Source: Paenibacillus sp. JNUCC-31 (GTDB lineage: Bacteria; Bacillota; Bacilli; Paenibacillales; Paenibacillaceae). From it: a stretch of DNA of 64,000 nt. The notes beneath the pieces were generated by a model, which was not told the DNA's origin, did not search any database, and worked only from the letters and a program-made list of their open reading frames with translations. Position numbers and translations under genes: made by a program. Where the stretch lies: NCBI RefSeq assembly GCF_014844075.1, contig NZ_CP062165.1, positions 3,968,001 to 4,032,000 of the forward strand, given 5' to 3'. Positions 34,522 to 43,943 of the stretch are shown piece by piece (positions within the stretch are counted from its first letter, which is position 1; each line of letters starts with the position of its first letter).

Positions 34522-34553
34522 AAAACACCCGGAACCCAATTCCGGGTGCTTTG
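34522..34553. terminator. Second hairpin terminator in the 34378-34962 gap
   Basis: AAACACCCGGAA pairs with TTCCGGGTGCTTT around CCCAA. The remaining 400 bp up to the sigma-factor gene are A+T-rich with no supported gene. Confidence 0.6.
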
Positions 34554-34962
34554 TGTATGTTTTCAATCTTCTCAAGAATAAGTGACATCCAAAACAACAA
34601 AAGCCCTACCTCTCTTTTGTCCTTGCGGCTCCGATGACCGCGCCAGTGTGAATGGGAACATCTTGTGAAACTCTGTACTACCGGGTTATTGTGATTCAGG
34701 TTCTTCAATCTTCATAGGTTAATGTGCTTGTTCGCTGCGGTCGCAGCATGAAGAAAATATTCCGGGGTTAAAAGAAGACAGAAAATCATATGAGGTTGTT
34801 TAAAAACCAACTCTTATACTATACCACAGGCTGTAATTTTTTGCAATTAAAAGGAAGGGTGAAGCTTTTTTTGAAAACAATTGCGAAAATATTTCAAATT
34901 TTATCTTCCATAAGGTAATCCTCTTCGATTGATTCATTTTATATGACCGCTATGAGCGGGCG

Positions 34963-35463
34963 GTGTATTCTTTTGCCTACCGGATCGTTGGTGATCCGAT
35001 GACTGCAGAAGAGACTGTTCAAGAATTATTCTTGCGGGTCTGGAACAATGCGGAACGGTATGAGGCCTCACAGGGGAAGCTGACCACATGGATGTTTGCC
35101 ATTACGCGCAACATTGCAGTGGACATGCTGAGGCGGAAATCCAAAGGTGCAGCTACGACCTCAGTGGAGAACGAAACACTGGCGGCTTATGCCGATGAAC
35201 ATACAAATACAGAAGAAGAAATAGAACGCAAATGGGAAGGTGTCCGAATCAAAGAGGCCCTGTCCCAGTTAAACGGTGATCAGCAACAGGTCATTGAATC
35301 GATCTATTATGCAGGCTTAACGCAACAGAAGGTATCCAGCAGATTCGGGATTCCGCTGGGTACGGTAAAGAGCCGTGTCAGGCTTGCCATGCGGCAGCTT
35401 CAGAAGCTGCTCGCCGATGCTGAATTGCATCCGGACGCGGGAAGGGAGGGCATACATCCATGA
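34963..35463 (+). CDS. ECF RNA polymerase sigma factor, N-terminus apparently missing
   Basis: Region 2 (AYRIVGDPMTAEETVQELFLRVWNNAERYE, TTWMFAITRNIAVDMLRRK) and region 4 (GVRIKEALSQLNGDQQQVIESIYYAGLTQQ, IPLGTVKSRVRLAMRQLQKLL) of an ECF sigma factor are intact. The homologous frame begins upstream at 34933 as FILYDRYERAVYS, but a TGA at 34930 closes it and no ATG or ribosome site is present, so the first helix of region 2 (about 15-20 residues) is absent. GTG 34963 is the only standard start. It may be a recently truncated allele. ATGA overlap couples it to its anti-sigma gene. Confidence 0.82.
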   Translation: MYSFAYRIVGDPMTAEETVQELFLRVWNNAERYEASQGKLTTWMFAITRNIAVDMLRRKSKGAATTSVENETLAAYADEHTNTEEEIERKWEGVRIKEALSQLNGDQQQVIESIYYAGLTQQKVSSRFGIPLGTVKSRVRLAMRQLQKLLADAELHPDAGREGIHP

Positions 35464-36437
35464 TAGAACGACATGAGGAATGGTCTGATCTGGCGCCGGT
35501 GTATGTGCTGGGAGGACTCGAAGCGGAGGAAGTGGCAGCGTTTGAAGCGCATTTGGCCCATTGTGATTCTTGCCGCCAGGAGGTGAGGGAATTGCAGGAA
35601 GTCACTGGCTTCCTGCCACTCGCGGCGGAACCTGTTGCACCGCCGCCTGGCATGCGAGCACGTGTGCTGGGCAACGTGCTCGGCCACGCGCAGCAGAGCG
35701 CCAAGGCGAAGCCGGCGGCTCCTGCGAAGCCTGAAGCACCCGCGGTGCTTCAGGAGGATCTTGCGCCGCAGCAGGAAGCGGCGCAACCCGGGCAAGGCCT
35801 GCCGCCGGAGACGGCGGTGCCTGCAGCCCGGGTGGAAGAGGCTGCACAGGCACAGCCGTGGCAGCCACAAGGACGCGCGCGTGCGCGCAGCAGCCGCGCC
35901 TGGCGCGTAGCGAGCGCAGCCCTTGCGGCAGCGGCGCTTGTGCTTGGCATCTACGCCGGGCAGCTGCAAGGCCAGATCAATTCGCTGAAGCAGCAAGCTG
36001 CGGGCTCATCGGCTGCGCAAGAGCAGCTTGCTCAGGCACAGGCACAGAATGCGCTGCTGCAAGAGCGGCTTGCTTCAGCAATGCAGCCTGCACAGGGGAT
36101 GCAGACAGGTGAAGCCGTCAGGCTCAATCCTGCCACGCAGGACATCGTGGCCCAAGGTTTGGCTACCATCGTCATTGACAGCAAGGGGACGCACCTTGTT
36201 GTACAGGCAGAGAACTTGCCCACGCTGGAGGGGGATGAGGCGTTCCAAGTTTGGCTGATCAAGGGGGATACTCCTCAGAATGCAGGGACATTCCTTAGTC
36301 GTGACGGTACGGGAGCAGTGTATTACACACTTGACTCTGCCAACGACTACGATACGGTTGCCATCACACTTGAACCGGATGCAATGGGTAAGGAGCCTCG
36401 CGGCACGATGATTCTGGCTGCCAAGATCAAAGGATAA
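35460..36437 (+). CDS. Anti-sigma factor with zinc-finger and RskA-type domain
   Basis: A 325-residue membrane protein. The N-terminal anti-sigma zinc motif is HLAHCDSCRQEV (about residues 30-41). A Pro/Ala/Gln-rich linker (60-135), a single membrane segment (VASAALAAAALVLGIYAG) and an extracytoplasmic C-terminal RskA domain follow (VVQAENLPTLEGDEAFQVWLI, TVAITLEPDAMGKEPRG). It holds the ECF sigma factor until an envelope signal leads to release. Its ATG overlaps the sigma stop codon. The linker region is markedly GC-rich (35.6-36.05 kb). Confidence 0.93.
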   Translation: MIERHEEWSDLAPVYVLGGLEAEEVAAFEAHLAHCDSCRQEVRELQEVTGFLPLAAEPVAPPPGMRARVLGNVLGHAQQSAKAKPAAPAKPEAPAVLQEDLAPQQEAAQPGQGLPPETAVPAARVEEAAQAQPWQPQGRARARSSRAWRVASAALAAAALVLGIYAGQLQGQINSLKQQAAGSSAAQEQLAQAQAQNALLQERLASAMQPAQGMQTGEAVRLNPATQDIVAQGLATIVIDSKGTHLVVQAENLPTLEGDEAFQVWLIKGDTPQNAGTFLSRDGTGAVYYTLDSANDYDTVAITLEPDAMGKEPRGTMILAAKIKG

Positions 36438-36456
36438 TAAAATGAATGACCATACC

Positions 36457-36487
36457 AGACTGTTCCCTCCAGGGAGCAGTCTTTTTA
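36457..36487 (+). terminator. Rho-independent terminator after the anti-sigma gene
   Basis: AGACTGTTCCCT (36457-36468) pairs with AGGGAGCAGTCT (36471-36482), then five T. Confidence 0.88.
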
Positions 36488-36686
36488 TCGTGCTGCATGA
36501 GTATAGATAGGGGTGGAAAGTACAATTCCAACAATCTAGCAGGGGTGGGTTTCCAGTTCTTCTATTGGCTGATTCAATTAATTTTTTTAGTCCAAATAAC
36601 CGATAACAAATAGGAGGCAATACTCTTAATCTCTCCACTGTCATCAATGGGGAGAACTGGTTGCACCAAGAGAGTGAGGGGTTGGG

Positions 36687-38216
36687 TTGGAAGTATACCG
36701 TTCATTTATCTTACGTCTGTTGCGCAATTATCTGATCGGTTCAATAGCGGCTGTTTTTGTGGTTGGTTCCGTGGTTATGGTGTCTACATTACAACTACCA
36801 AACATTCAATTTATACGTCTTATTATCATTGTGCTGATTTCACTCTTGTTCATGCTTGTCGCTGAACTGATTACCCTATGGGCGCAACTTGGGCCCATTC
36901 GGCAATTTTTTGCATCAGAGCATCATGAGAAGGCTGATCTGACCAAGATGTATGAGAGCATCCACCGTTTTCCTGGACAAACGATTTATCGTATTTTGGG
37001 TCCGCATATGCTTGGCTTTTCCCTGCCGGCAGCCGGACTGACGATATGGATGATTTCTACCGGGGGACTGGAATTTCCGTACGGATACGTCGCAGTTGCA
37101 GCTGCGTGTGCGTTATTGATTGCCGTTATGCATGCCTTGATTGAGTATTTCCTGACCGTTCGGACGGTGAGACCATTGCTGCTGGAAGTTCGTCGCAGAG
37201 GCAAAGAGCAGCATGGCATAGAGCCATCGCTTGGTGGACGTGTTCTGGTTTCCATTCAGCGTAAATTTCAGCTGAGTACGGCACTGATTGGTTTATTTCC
37301 ATTACTTCTGTTCTTCCTGGCTACATTTATCCGTCTTCAGTATATGGATAGCGAGTTTGCGAAAGAGTATATTCTGTGGGCAGTTCTTATCGTTGTGCTG
37401 GGCGGGGGATTCGCTCTTGTGGGAAGCTGGCTGCTGATTCGGGATGTTCGCGGTCCGGTTACGGAGCTGACTGAGGAGATGACCCGAATTCAAGAGGGGG
37501 ATCTTGGCAGAAGGACCCCTGATCTGTACGCGGATGAATTTTCTGCACTGATCTCCGGATTCAATATGATGATTAACCGGCTTGAAATGCGACAGGAACG
37601 CAACCGGCAGTTGCTGCAGAGTTATTTTTCGACCCTGGCGGCTGCACTGGATGCACGGGACAAATATACGGCTGGTCATTCTATGCGAGTCGCAGAATAT
37701 TCTATCCTGATTGGGAAGCTGAGCGGAATGAATGAAGAGCAAGCTGATCTGTTATACAAATCAGCGCTGCTGCATGATATTGGGAAAATCGGCATACCCG
37801 ATGAAGTACTCCTGAAGGATGGAAAACTAAGCGATGATGAATTCGCCATTATTCGCACACATCCCGTGTTAGGGGAGAGTATTTTGCTACAGATTGAGCC
37901 GATCGATGCCATGGCAGACTTCCTGCCGGGTGTAAGATCTCACCACGAAAGATATGATGGCAAAGGATATCCGGATGGCATGGTTGGTGAGGAGATTCCG
38001 CTGTTTGGCCGTATCATTGCCGTAGCCGATGCATTTGATGCGATGACGTCTGACCGTCCATATCGGAATGGGATGAGCCATGAGAAAGCGTTATCTATTT
38101 TGGAAGAAGGAAAAGGGACCCAGTGGGATCCCTATTTTGCCGGTTTGTTTATTGACGAGTGGAGAAGGCAGCAACAACAGCATGTCCAGGAGCCAGCCGA
38201 GCGAGGGGTCAGCTGA
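36687..38216 (+). CDS. Membrane HD-GYP domain phosphodiesterase with HAMP
   Basis: A 509-residue protein with six or so membrane segments in residues 1-250 (for example LIGSIAAVFVVGSVVMV, FIRLIIIVLISLLFMLV), a HAMP linker (RDVRGPVTELTEEMTRIQEGDLGRR) and a C-terminal HD-GYP domain: GHSMRVAEYSILIG, LLHDIGKIGIPDEVLL, HHERYDGKGYPDG and VADAFDAMTSDRPYR. The HD and GYP residues are all present, so cyclic-di-nucleotide phosphodiesterase activity is plausible. Start TTG 36687 is preceded by GTGAGGGG; no ATG fits better. Its 3' end overlaps the convergent PAP2 gene by 8 nt. Confidence 0.9.
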   Translation: MEVYRSFILRLLRNYLIGSIAAVFVVGSVVMVSTLQLPNIQFIRLIIIVLISLLFMLVAELITLWAQLGPIRQFFASEHHEKADLTKMYESIHRFPGQTIYRILGPHMLGFSLPAAGLTIWMISTGGLEFPYGYVAVAAACALLIAVMHALIEYFLTVRTVRPLLLEVRRRGKEQHGIEPSLGGRVLVSIQRKFQLSTALIGLFPLLLFFLATFIRLQYMDSEFAKEYILWAVLIVVLGGGFALVGSWLLIRDVRGPVTELTEEMTRIQEGDLGRRTPDLYADEFSALISGFNMMINRLEMRQERNRQLLQSYFSTLAAALDARDKYTAGHSMRVAEYSILIGKLSGMNEEQADLLYKSALLHDIGKIGIPDEVLLKDGKLSDDEFAIIRTHPVLGESILLQIEPIDAMADFLPGVRSHHERYDGKGYPDGMVGEEIPLFGRIIAVADAFDAMTSDRPYRNGMSHEKALSILEEGKGTQWDPYFAGLFIDEWRRQQQQHVQEPAERGVS

Positions 38217-38886
38217 TCCCCTCTGTCCACTTCGATTCTTTTCTGCGCCGACGGTGAAGAGCAAGTCCGGATATGATTGTGAAAATGCATTCGCCAAGAA
38301 CAACTGCGCCCAGAGCGTCATAGATGACGTGTTGTTTGATCATTAAGGTGGACAGTATAATCAGGGCTGCACCCGCAACAATAAACCATTTGACCTGTTT
38401 TCGAATGTTCTGAACGGATAGAACTGCACGCATAACCAGATAAGAATGAAGAGCATGAATGCTGGGAAAACAATTATATGGACGATCCTGGCTGTATAGC
38501 CATCCAACAACAGAAGCGCCGAGACCTGTACCTGTTAACTCGGGACGGGGCACCATAGTCTGAAAATTAAAATAGATCAGATAACAGATCCAGACACAGA
38601 TATTCATGGATAACAGGACACGGTAATAAGTGAGCCGATCCTTCGCACATAGATAAGCCAGCACGCCAAAAACAAATGGATACCAGGCTAGATATGGAAT
38701 GGACATGGCAGGTACATAAGGAATCAACCGGTCGATCGGGGAGTTAAGTACAGAGAATCCGCGCTCCGGACTATTCAGAATATCATAGAACATTCCCATG
38801 ACAGCCAGGGAAAGCATTAAGCTTAATGACAGCCAATAGGATTTGCTTTTTAACAAGTGCACAACACCGGTTCTCCTTTCATCCAT
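38209..38886 (-). CDS. PAP2 superfamily membrane phosphatase
   Basis: A 225-residue integral membrane protein with about six segments. The lipid phosphatase motifs are present: CFPSIHALHSY (PSxH motif) and KQHVIYDALGA (SxHxxxD-type motif with His and Asp), with RP in MVPRPELTG as a basic motif 1 candidate. This PAP2_3-like group includes inositol-phosphoceramide-synthase-like and undecaprenyl or phosphatidate phosphatases; the substrate is unknown. The 38887-39092 gap upstream holds promoters for this and the divergent kinase gene. Confidence 0.88.
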   Translation of the reverse strand: MDERRTGVVHLLKSKSYWLSLSLMLSLAVMGMFYDILNSPERGFSVLNSPIDRLIPYVPAMSIPYLAWYPFVFGVLAYLCAKDRLTYYRVLLSMNICVWICYLIYFNFQTMVPRPELTGTGLGASVVGWLYSQDRPYNCFPSIHALHSYLVMRAVLSVQNIRKQVKWFIVAGAALIILSTLMIKQHVIYDALGAVVLGECIFTIISGLALHRRRRKESKWTEGIS

Positions 38887-39092
38887 GTTCGCAAGGAACA
38901 GGATCAGCAGTAATTAAAATTTAAACAACAATATATTCTACTACGTTCTGCGCACAAATTGAATCCTGATTTGTGTATTTTTGTGCATTTTTTGATGGCA
39001 TGGGAATGCCGAAGGCTGAAAGGGCATGATATGATAGAGGCATACGGACTAAGGTTTTCAGTCATTGAATACACGACAACAGGAGTGAGTGA

Positions 39093-40508
39093 ATGCAATT
39101 TTCAAAAATGTTCGTATTGAATATGGGGATGCTTATTACCATTGCTTACCTCGCCAGTGTGTTCTATAAATACGTCGTAATACGTGCTTCATCACGTGTA
39201 AAACAGATCAGTTCGTTGTTTGTACTTATATTTGCTGGCTGGATCAGCACGGTATTTGGGTTTCAACTTAATGATGAAGTGGTCTTCGATCTTCGTTTTG
39301 TTCCTTTAATTGTTGCGGTTTTGACGTATAGACAACCCTATAGCGCTATTATCGTAGGGGTTGGAATTGGACTGACCAGGTTAACTTTCGGTATCAATGA
39401 GGCTACGTTGGCTGCACTGATTAATATGTCGATTCTGGGCGTGGTGTGTGCCGGGTTGAATATATGGATGAGACGCAGTGACTACAGGCTGATTGTTAAA
39501 GTTGTGCTCGTTACAGTGATCGTAAATGTGATCAATAGTTTGAACATCGCTGCTTTCGGTGTTATCCCGGCTGCATACTTTTTCTCACATATTATGCCGT
39601 ATACCCTTCCAGCAGGTATTGTACTCAGCCTTATTTTTGCTTTTATTTTGCGTGATTTTCAGAATGAACAGAATCGGATTTTGCTCATCCAGAGCACAAA
39701 CCGTCTATTATCTATACAAAAGGAAGAATTGCAGAAAGCAAAAATAGTCCTGGAAGATCGCGCCAAACAATTGATGATCGCTTCGCAGTACAAATCGGAA
39801 TTTCTGGCGAATATGTCACACGAGCTGCGAACACCGCTGAACAGCGTGATTAACTTTGCCCAGATGATCAGTGAGAACAGCGATACAATGGAACCGGAGG
39901 ATATCAGCCGTTTTGCAATGATGATTGAACAATCTGGTCAGGAATTGCTTGCATTAATCAACGACATTCTCGATCTGTCCAAAGTGGAAGCAGGCAGACT
40001 GGATATCGTCTTGGAGGATATCAGTGTGGCACAACTCACGGAAGATGCCATGAACCACTTCCAACTGGTTGCCGAGAAAAAGGGAATCCAGCTGCATCTG
40101 GTCAAGAAACCAGGGTTGCCAGAGACCCTCTGGTCTGATCCCCAGCGGGTTCAGCAAATTTTGCGCAATCTCATGTCCAATGCCATCAAGTTTACTCATC
40201 AGGGGAAGGTCACACTGACCGTGAGTACCAAGCAGATCAAGAAGTCAGGTATTCAGAGTCGATGGATTGTTTTCTCGGTGCAAGATACCGGGATTGGGAT
40301 TTCTAAGGATAAACATCAATCCATCTTTGAGGCATTTCAACAAGCGGACGGGTCCATTAGCCGAAAATTTGGGGGAACAGGTCTTGGCCTGTCCATTAGT
40401 CGGGATTTGGCCAGATTGCTGGACGGATCAATTGAACTTGAAAGCACTGAGGGCAAGGGAAGCACCTTCTATCTCTATCTGCCGTTGAACCGTGAAAAAA
40501 TGAGTTGA
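39093..40508 (+). CDS. Membrane sensor histidine kinase (5TM-5TMR_LYT type), no adjacent regulator
   Basis: A 471-residue kinase. Residues 1-190 have five to six membrane segments of the LytS-like sensor fold (FVPLIVAVLTYRQPYSAIIVG). A coiled coil (200-235) leads to HisKA with the phospho-His in FLANMSHELRTPLNSVINF, and HATPase_c with the N box ILRNLMSNAIKFT, G1 VQDTGIGISK, and G2 FGGTGLGLSIS. AGGAGTG precedes the ATG. No response regulator is encoded nearby, so its partner is elsewhere. Confidence 0.92.
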   Translation: MQFSKMFVLNMGMLITIAYLASVFYKYVVIRASSRVKQISSLFVLIFAGWISTVFGFQLNDEVVFDLRFVPLIVAVLTYRQPYSAIIVGVGIGLTRLTFGINEATLAALINMSILGVVCAGLNIWMRRSDYRLIVKVVLVTVIVNVINSLNIAAFGVIPAAYFFSHIMPYTLPAGIVLSLIFAFILRDFQNEQNRILLIQSTNRLLSIQKEELQKAKIVLEDRAKQLMIASQYKSEFLANMSHELRTPLNSVINFAQMISENSDTMEPEDISRFAMMIEQSGQELLALINDILDLSKVEAGRLDIVLEDISVAQLTEDAMNHFQLVAEKKGIQLHLVKKPGLPETLWSDPQRVQQILRNLMSNAIKFTHQGKVTLTVSTKQIKKSGIQSRWIVFSVQDTGIGISKDKHQSIFEAFQQADGSISRKFGGTGLGLSISRDLARLLDGSIELESTEGKGSTFYLYLPLNREKMS

Positions 40509-40590
40509 CAACCCTCACGCTGTGAGTAGAATTTGGGGTGACAACTAGCATCGACCGGCACTTGAAACCCGGTCTAAGGAGTGTATCCCC

Positions 40591-41874
40591 ATACAGAAGA
40601 CGGTCAACGTTAACCCTTCCCCGTTTGCAGGCAAACCACGGCGCAAGGGTTCAACACAACGCATGAATTTATCCATTGCAACATGGGAGGGTGTTCCGGC
40701 AATTATTTTGCAGACGTTGCTGGGAGGCCCATTTTTAACCGGATTTCTGTTGTACCTCGGGGCCGGGTCAAGACATATTGGCTTCGTGCTCGCCATCACG
40801 ACATTTGTGAATATCGCCCAGATTGGGGCAGCTTACTGGATGCAGCGTATTCGCAGCCGCAAACGGATGCTAATAGTATTTGTGGGAATGCATCGCATTC
40901 TGTGGAGTTCGACGGGGCTAATCCCGTTCCTTTTTCCCAAGGAGTGGTGGGTAGTCATCTACATCGGTGTGTATACGGTTGCATTCATAGCCAATACAAT
41001 TGGCGGTATGATCTGGACTTCGTTGATTGGAGACATTGTTCCTGCCAAGGTGAGAGGACGATATTTCGGAATTCGGAACACCATTCTGAATGCGCTTGGA
41101 AGCATATGCTTATTCGTAGGTGGCATCGTTCTGGACCGATTCCCCGGGGAGACGGGGTTCTTGATCCTGTTCATTCCTGTATGGATTTGCGCCATTGCCA
41201 ATACGGTAATTTATTTCTTTTATCCGGATGTGCCGTTTGAGCGTTCAACTGAAAAGGTTTTCTGGAAGATGTTCAAAAAGCCGTTTCAGGATTCGTCCTT
41301 TCTGAAGGCCGCACTGTTCCTCGCTGCCTGGTTACTGATCCAGACGTTGATCGTTCCGCTATTTTCCTATGTGATGCTCGACCTGCTTAACATTAATTAT
41401 CAGACGGTATCCATGATTACCGTGGTACAGACGCTCGTCATGATGGCCGGATTCTATATCTGGGGTAATCTGAACGCGAGATTCAGCAACAAAACCTTAT
41501 TATTTTGGACATTACCGATCATTGCACTCTCCTGTTTGTCATGGGGATTGATGTCGTTTATGCCTGTTTTGATAGCGCTCTTTTTATCTCATATTTTTCT
41601 CGGTATTGGTGTGGGCGGGTTCAACCAGCTTGCCTTCAACTTTACAATCGGAGATACACCGAAAAGCGAAAGACCAATGTTTGTCGCCGTTTATTCAGCT
41701 CTGACCGGAGTGACTTCGTTTCTTGGGCCGCTGATAGGCGGCTGGTTGTATGAGAGAATGGAAGCCTGGCCCGATGCGTTGACCTGGGTTTCTACCTATG
41801 GTTTCCAAGTGGGTGTCGGTGCAGCCATGCTGATTCTCACTTTTACGCTGGGCCGTCGTGTACTTCTGAAATAA
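40591..41874 (+). CDS. MFS transporter, possible ATA start
   Basis: A 12-segment major-facilitator protein (403 residues from the first ATG at 40663): GGPFLTGFLLYLGAGS, IVPAKVRGRYFGIRNTI (loop signature between helices 4-6), GVGGFNQLAFNFTIGDTP and FLGPLIGGWLYER. The frame is open and looks coding upstream of that ATG (KTVNVNPSPFAGKPRRKGST), and TAAGGAG lies 9 nt before an in-frame ATA at 40591, while ATG 40663 has no ribosome site. A rare AUA start, or a mutated start codon, is therefore likely. The exported substrate is unknown. Confidence 0.85.
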   Translation: MQKTVNVNPSPFAGKPRRKGSTQRMNLSIATWEGVPAIILQTLLGGPFLTGFLLYLGAGSRHIGFVLAITTFVNIAQIGAAYWMQRIRSRKRMLIVFVGMHRILWSSTGLIPFLFPKEWWVVIYIGVYTVAFIANTIGGMIWTSLIGDIVPAKVRGRYFGIRNTILNALGSICLFVGGIVLDRFPGETGFLILFIPVWICAIANTVIYFFYPDVPFERSTEKVFWKMFKKPFQDSSFLKAALFLAAWLLIQTLIVPLFSYVMLDLLNINYQTVSMITVVQTLVMMAGFYIWGNLNARFSNKTLLFWTLPIIALSCLSWGLMSFMPVLIALFLSHIFLGIGVGGFNQLAFNFTIGDTPKSERPMFVAVYSALTGVTSFLGPLIGGWLYERMEAWPDALTWVSTYGFQVGVGAAMLILTFTLGRRVLLK

Positions 41875-41904
41875 ACATCCAGTTTGGCGATTGGAGGGAT
41901 GTAA

Positions 41905-42585
41905 TTGGAGAGTCTTGAACGGAAAGCGATAGTGATTGGAGCTACGGGGCTTGTTGGTGGCTTATTGGTGCGGAGTCTGCTCCAGCATCCGGGGTATCAT
42001 CGAATTCGAGCGCTGGTCAGGCGACCGCTGGAATGGGAACATCCCAGGCTGGAGCAGTATGTGGTGGACTGGGAACAATTGGAGAGCCGCACAGATCTGT
42101 TTGATGATGTGGATGACTTGTATTGCTGTCTGGGGACAACGATTAAAAAAGCAGGCAGTCAGGAAAATTTCCGCCAAGTGGACCTTCATTACCCCGTAAG
42201 AGCCGCAGCACTTGCTAAGGAGCAGGGAGTTACCCAGATGCTTGTCATTTCCTCCATGGGAGCGGCTTCCGGTTCCCGATTGTTCTATAGTCGAACCAAG
42301 GGTGAGATGGAGGAGGCATTGTCGGCTATCGGTTTTCGTTCTTTACATATATTCCGTCCTTCCTTAATCCTTGGCGATCGCAAAGAAAAACGGTTGGGAG
42401 AGCAGTTGGCTGCGCATGTCATGACATTTCTGGATCGCTGGATGAAAGGCAGAGTGGATAAATACAGGGCAATCCAGGCTTCCACCATAGCTCGAGCCAT
42501 GATTAACATTGCCATTGTTCGAGCGAAGGGGGATCATGTGTATTCCAATGACGTCATTCATGTGCTGGGATTGGATGAGTCCTGA
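41905..42585 (+). CDS. NAD(P)H-binding atypical SDR oxidoreductase
   Basis: A 226-residue Rossmann protein: KAIVIGATGLVGGLLVRSLL (cofactor glycine motif), YHRIRALVRRPLEW, DDLYCCLGTTIKKAGSQENFRQVD and MLVISSMGAASGSRLFYSRTKGEME, where the Tyr-x-x-x-Lys pair is YSRTK. This is the HTATIP2/YbjT-like group that bacterial annotations name oxidoreductase; the substrate is unknown. Start TTG 41905 has GGAGGG upstream. It follows the MFS gene by 30 nt and is probably co-transcribed. Confidence 0.88.
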   Translation: MESLERKAIVIGATGLVGGLLVRSLLQHPGYHRIRALVRRPLEWEHPRLEQYVVDWEQLESRTDLFDDVDDLYCCLGTTIKKAGSQENFRQVDLHYPVRAAALAKEQGVTQMLVISSMGAASGSRLFYSRTKGEMEEALSAIGFRSLHIFRPSLILGDRKEKRLGEQLAAHVMTFLDRWMKGRVDKYRAIQASTIARAMINIAIVRAKGDHVYSNDVIHVLGLDES

Positions 42586-42676
42586 GAGGGATCGTGGTAT
42601 AATAGGCTGTATAAATAAATTCGGGGCCTGCTCCCTAGAGAGACAGGACGGCGAATAAGAAGGAGAGAACTCGTTC

Positions 42677-43051
42677 ATGAAAAAACCAATCTCCACCGAT
42701 CAGGCGCCAGGCGCTATTGGTCCATATAGCCAAGCCGTTGATGCAGGTGATTTCATCTACACTTCCGGTCAACTGGGTTTGGACCCGCATACGGGAGAAT
42801 TCGGAGCAAACGTACAAGAGCAGACTCGTTTGTCTCTGAGCAATGTAAAAGCAATTCTGGAAGCAGCAGGTACGAGTATGGATAAAGTCGTGAAAACGAC
42901 GGTTTTCCTGAAAGACATGAACGATTTTGTACCGGTAAATGAAGTGTACAGCACGTTCTTCGAACAGCCTTATCCGGCACGCAGTGCGGTTGAAGTCGCT
43001 CGACTGCCGAAGGATGCACTTGTGGAGATCGAGGTCATTGCTCTGAAATAG
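42677..43051 (+). CDS. ridA: RidA family 2-iminobutanoate/2-iminopropanoate deaminase
   Basis: A 124-residue Rid protein: APGAIGPYSQAVDAGDFIYTSGQLGLDP, NVKAILEAAGTSMDKVVKTTVFLKDMNDF, VNEVYSTFF and the signature PARSAVEVARLPKDALVEIEVIA with the catalytic Arg. It hydrolyses reactive imines released by PLP enzymes such as threonine dehydratase; homotrimer in the cytoplasm. AAGGAGAG precedes the ATG; TATAAT at 42597-42602 may be its -10 box. A bidirectional terminator follows. Confidence 0.95.
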   Translation: MKKPISTDQAPGAIGPYSQAVDAGDFIYTSGQLGLDPHTGEFGANVQEQTRLSLSNVKAILEAAGTSMDKVVKTTVFLKDMNDFVPVNEVYSTFFEQPYPARSAVEVARLPKDALVEIEVIALK

Positions 43052-43122
43052 AGCTGACGGGTATTTGCCAAGCAGAATCAGCATTTTACGTTGTTTTATT
43101 TATGCAAAATGCTCGGATACAT

Positions 43123-43164
43123 AAAAAGCCGATTTCAGGTCATGTGACTGAAATCGGCTTTTTG
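43123..43164. terminator. Bidirectional terminator between ridA and the TspO-like gene
   Basis: The 16-bp perfect stem AAAAAGCCGATTTCAG (43123-43138) / CTGAAATCGGCTTTTT (43148-43163) has A and T tails on either side. Confidence 0.9.
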
Positions 43165-43184
43165 AATTATTCATGAACTGAGGC

Positions 43185-43943
43185 TCAATCCCGATCCTGA
43201 TTACGGGCGAAGAACAGCCATACCGCATAAATGGCCAATGCGATCGCAATGATAATTGCCGTATAATATACGGAAGTGACGTCTTTTTGTTTGAGAGCGA
43301 TGGCAATGTATGCCCATGTGAAAACAAGTGGATACGCGCTATCCCGGTAAGGGAAGCTCACGAGTACAGCCAGCACCAGACCTACAATTAACATAATGAT
43401 GGTCCAGGTAGGTTCACTGAGCCCGAAGCCATCCCAGCCGACTTTATATAATAATACAGCCGTATTGATAATGGTTGCCACGCTGACCCACCCAAGATAT
43501 ATGCTGAATGGCAGCTTCACGAGCCAGACTTCGGCAGTCGTGGGGAGGGTGATTGCACGCGTTTTTACATACAACATGATCAGGGACAGCAGTAACAGAA
43601 CGATGACGACTAATGCGAGTCCAATTTTGAGGTTTTGAAAAGCAAAAATCCACGCTACATTAAAGGCGCAGCTTGCCAGAAACCAGTAACCGAGGCGGGT
43701 AATGGAGTCCCTTTTCCACGAAGAAGGAACGAATTGATAGATGACAAAGCCGGCGAGCAGCAGATAGATCAGTCCCCATATGGAGAAAGCATAGCCAGCA
43801 GGTGTGAGCATTACAGGGTACATATCCGATACGTTCTTGTTGGTCCTGCCTCCGATCGGCAGTGCGTTGGAAAGGTAGTTTACTACGATCACAGCTATAA
43901 ATCCAATCGCGTTTAACCACTTATACGGATTGTTACGTGACAT
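43185..43943 (-). CDS. TspO/MBR-related membrane protein
   Basis: A 252-residue membrane protein with about eight hydrophobic segments: WLNAIGFIAVIVVNYLSNALP, the TspO-like YPVMLTPAGYAFSIWGLIYLLL, then ASCAFNVAWIFAFQ, LPFSIYLGWVSVATIINTAV, and MLIVGLVLAVLVSF. The PxGxxFxxWGxxY element is that of tryptophan-rich sensory (TspO) relatives, though the protein is longer than the 150-160 residue TspO proper and is often annotated as a tryptophan-rich sensory protein. Function unknown. ATG 43943 has GGAGG at 7 nt. Confidence 0.82.
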   Translation of the reverse strand: MSRNNPYKWLNAIGFIAVIVVNYLSNALPIGGRTNKNVSDMYPVMLTPAGYAFSIWGLIYLLLAGFVIYQFVPSSWKRDSITRLGYWFLASCAFNVAWIFAFQNLKIGLALVVIVLLLLSLIMLYVKTRAITLPTTAEVWLVKLPFSIYLGWVSVATIINTAVLLYKVGWDGFGLSEPTWTIIMLIVGLVLAVLVSFPYRDSAYPLVFTWAYIAIALKQKDVTSVYYTAIIIAIALAIYAVWLFFARNQDRD

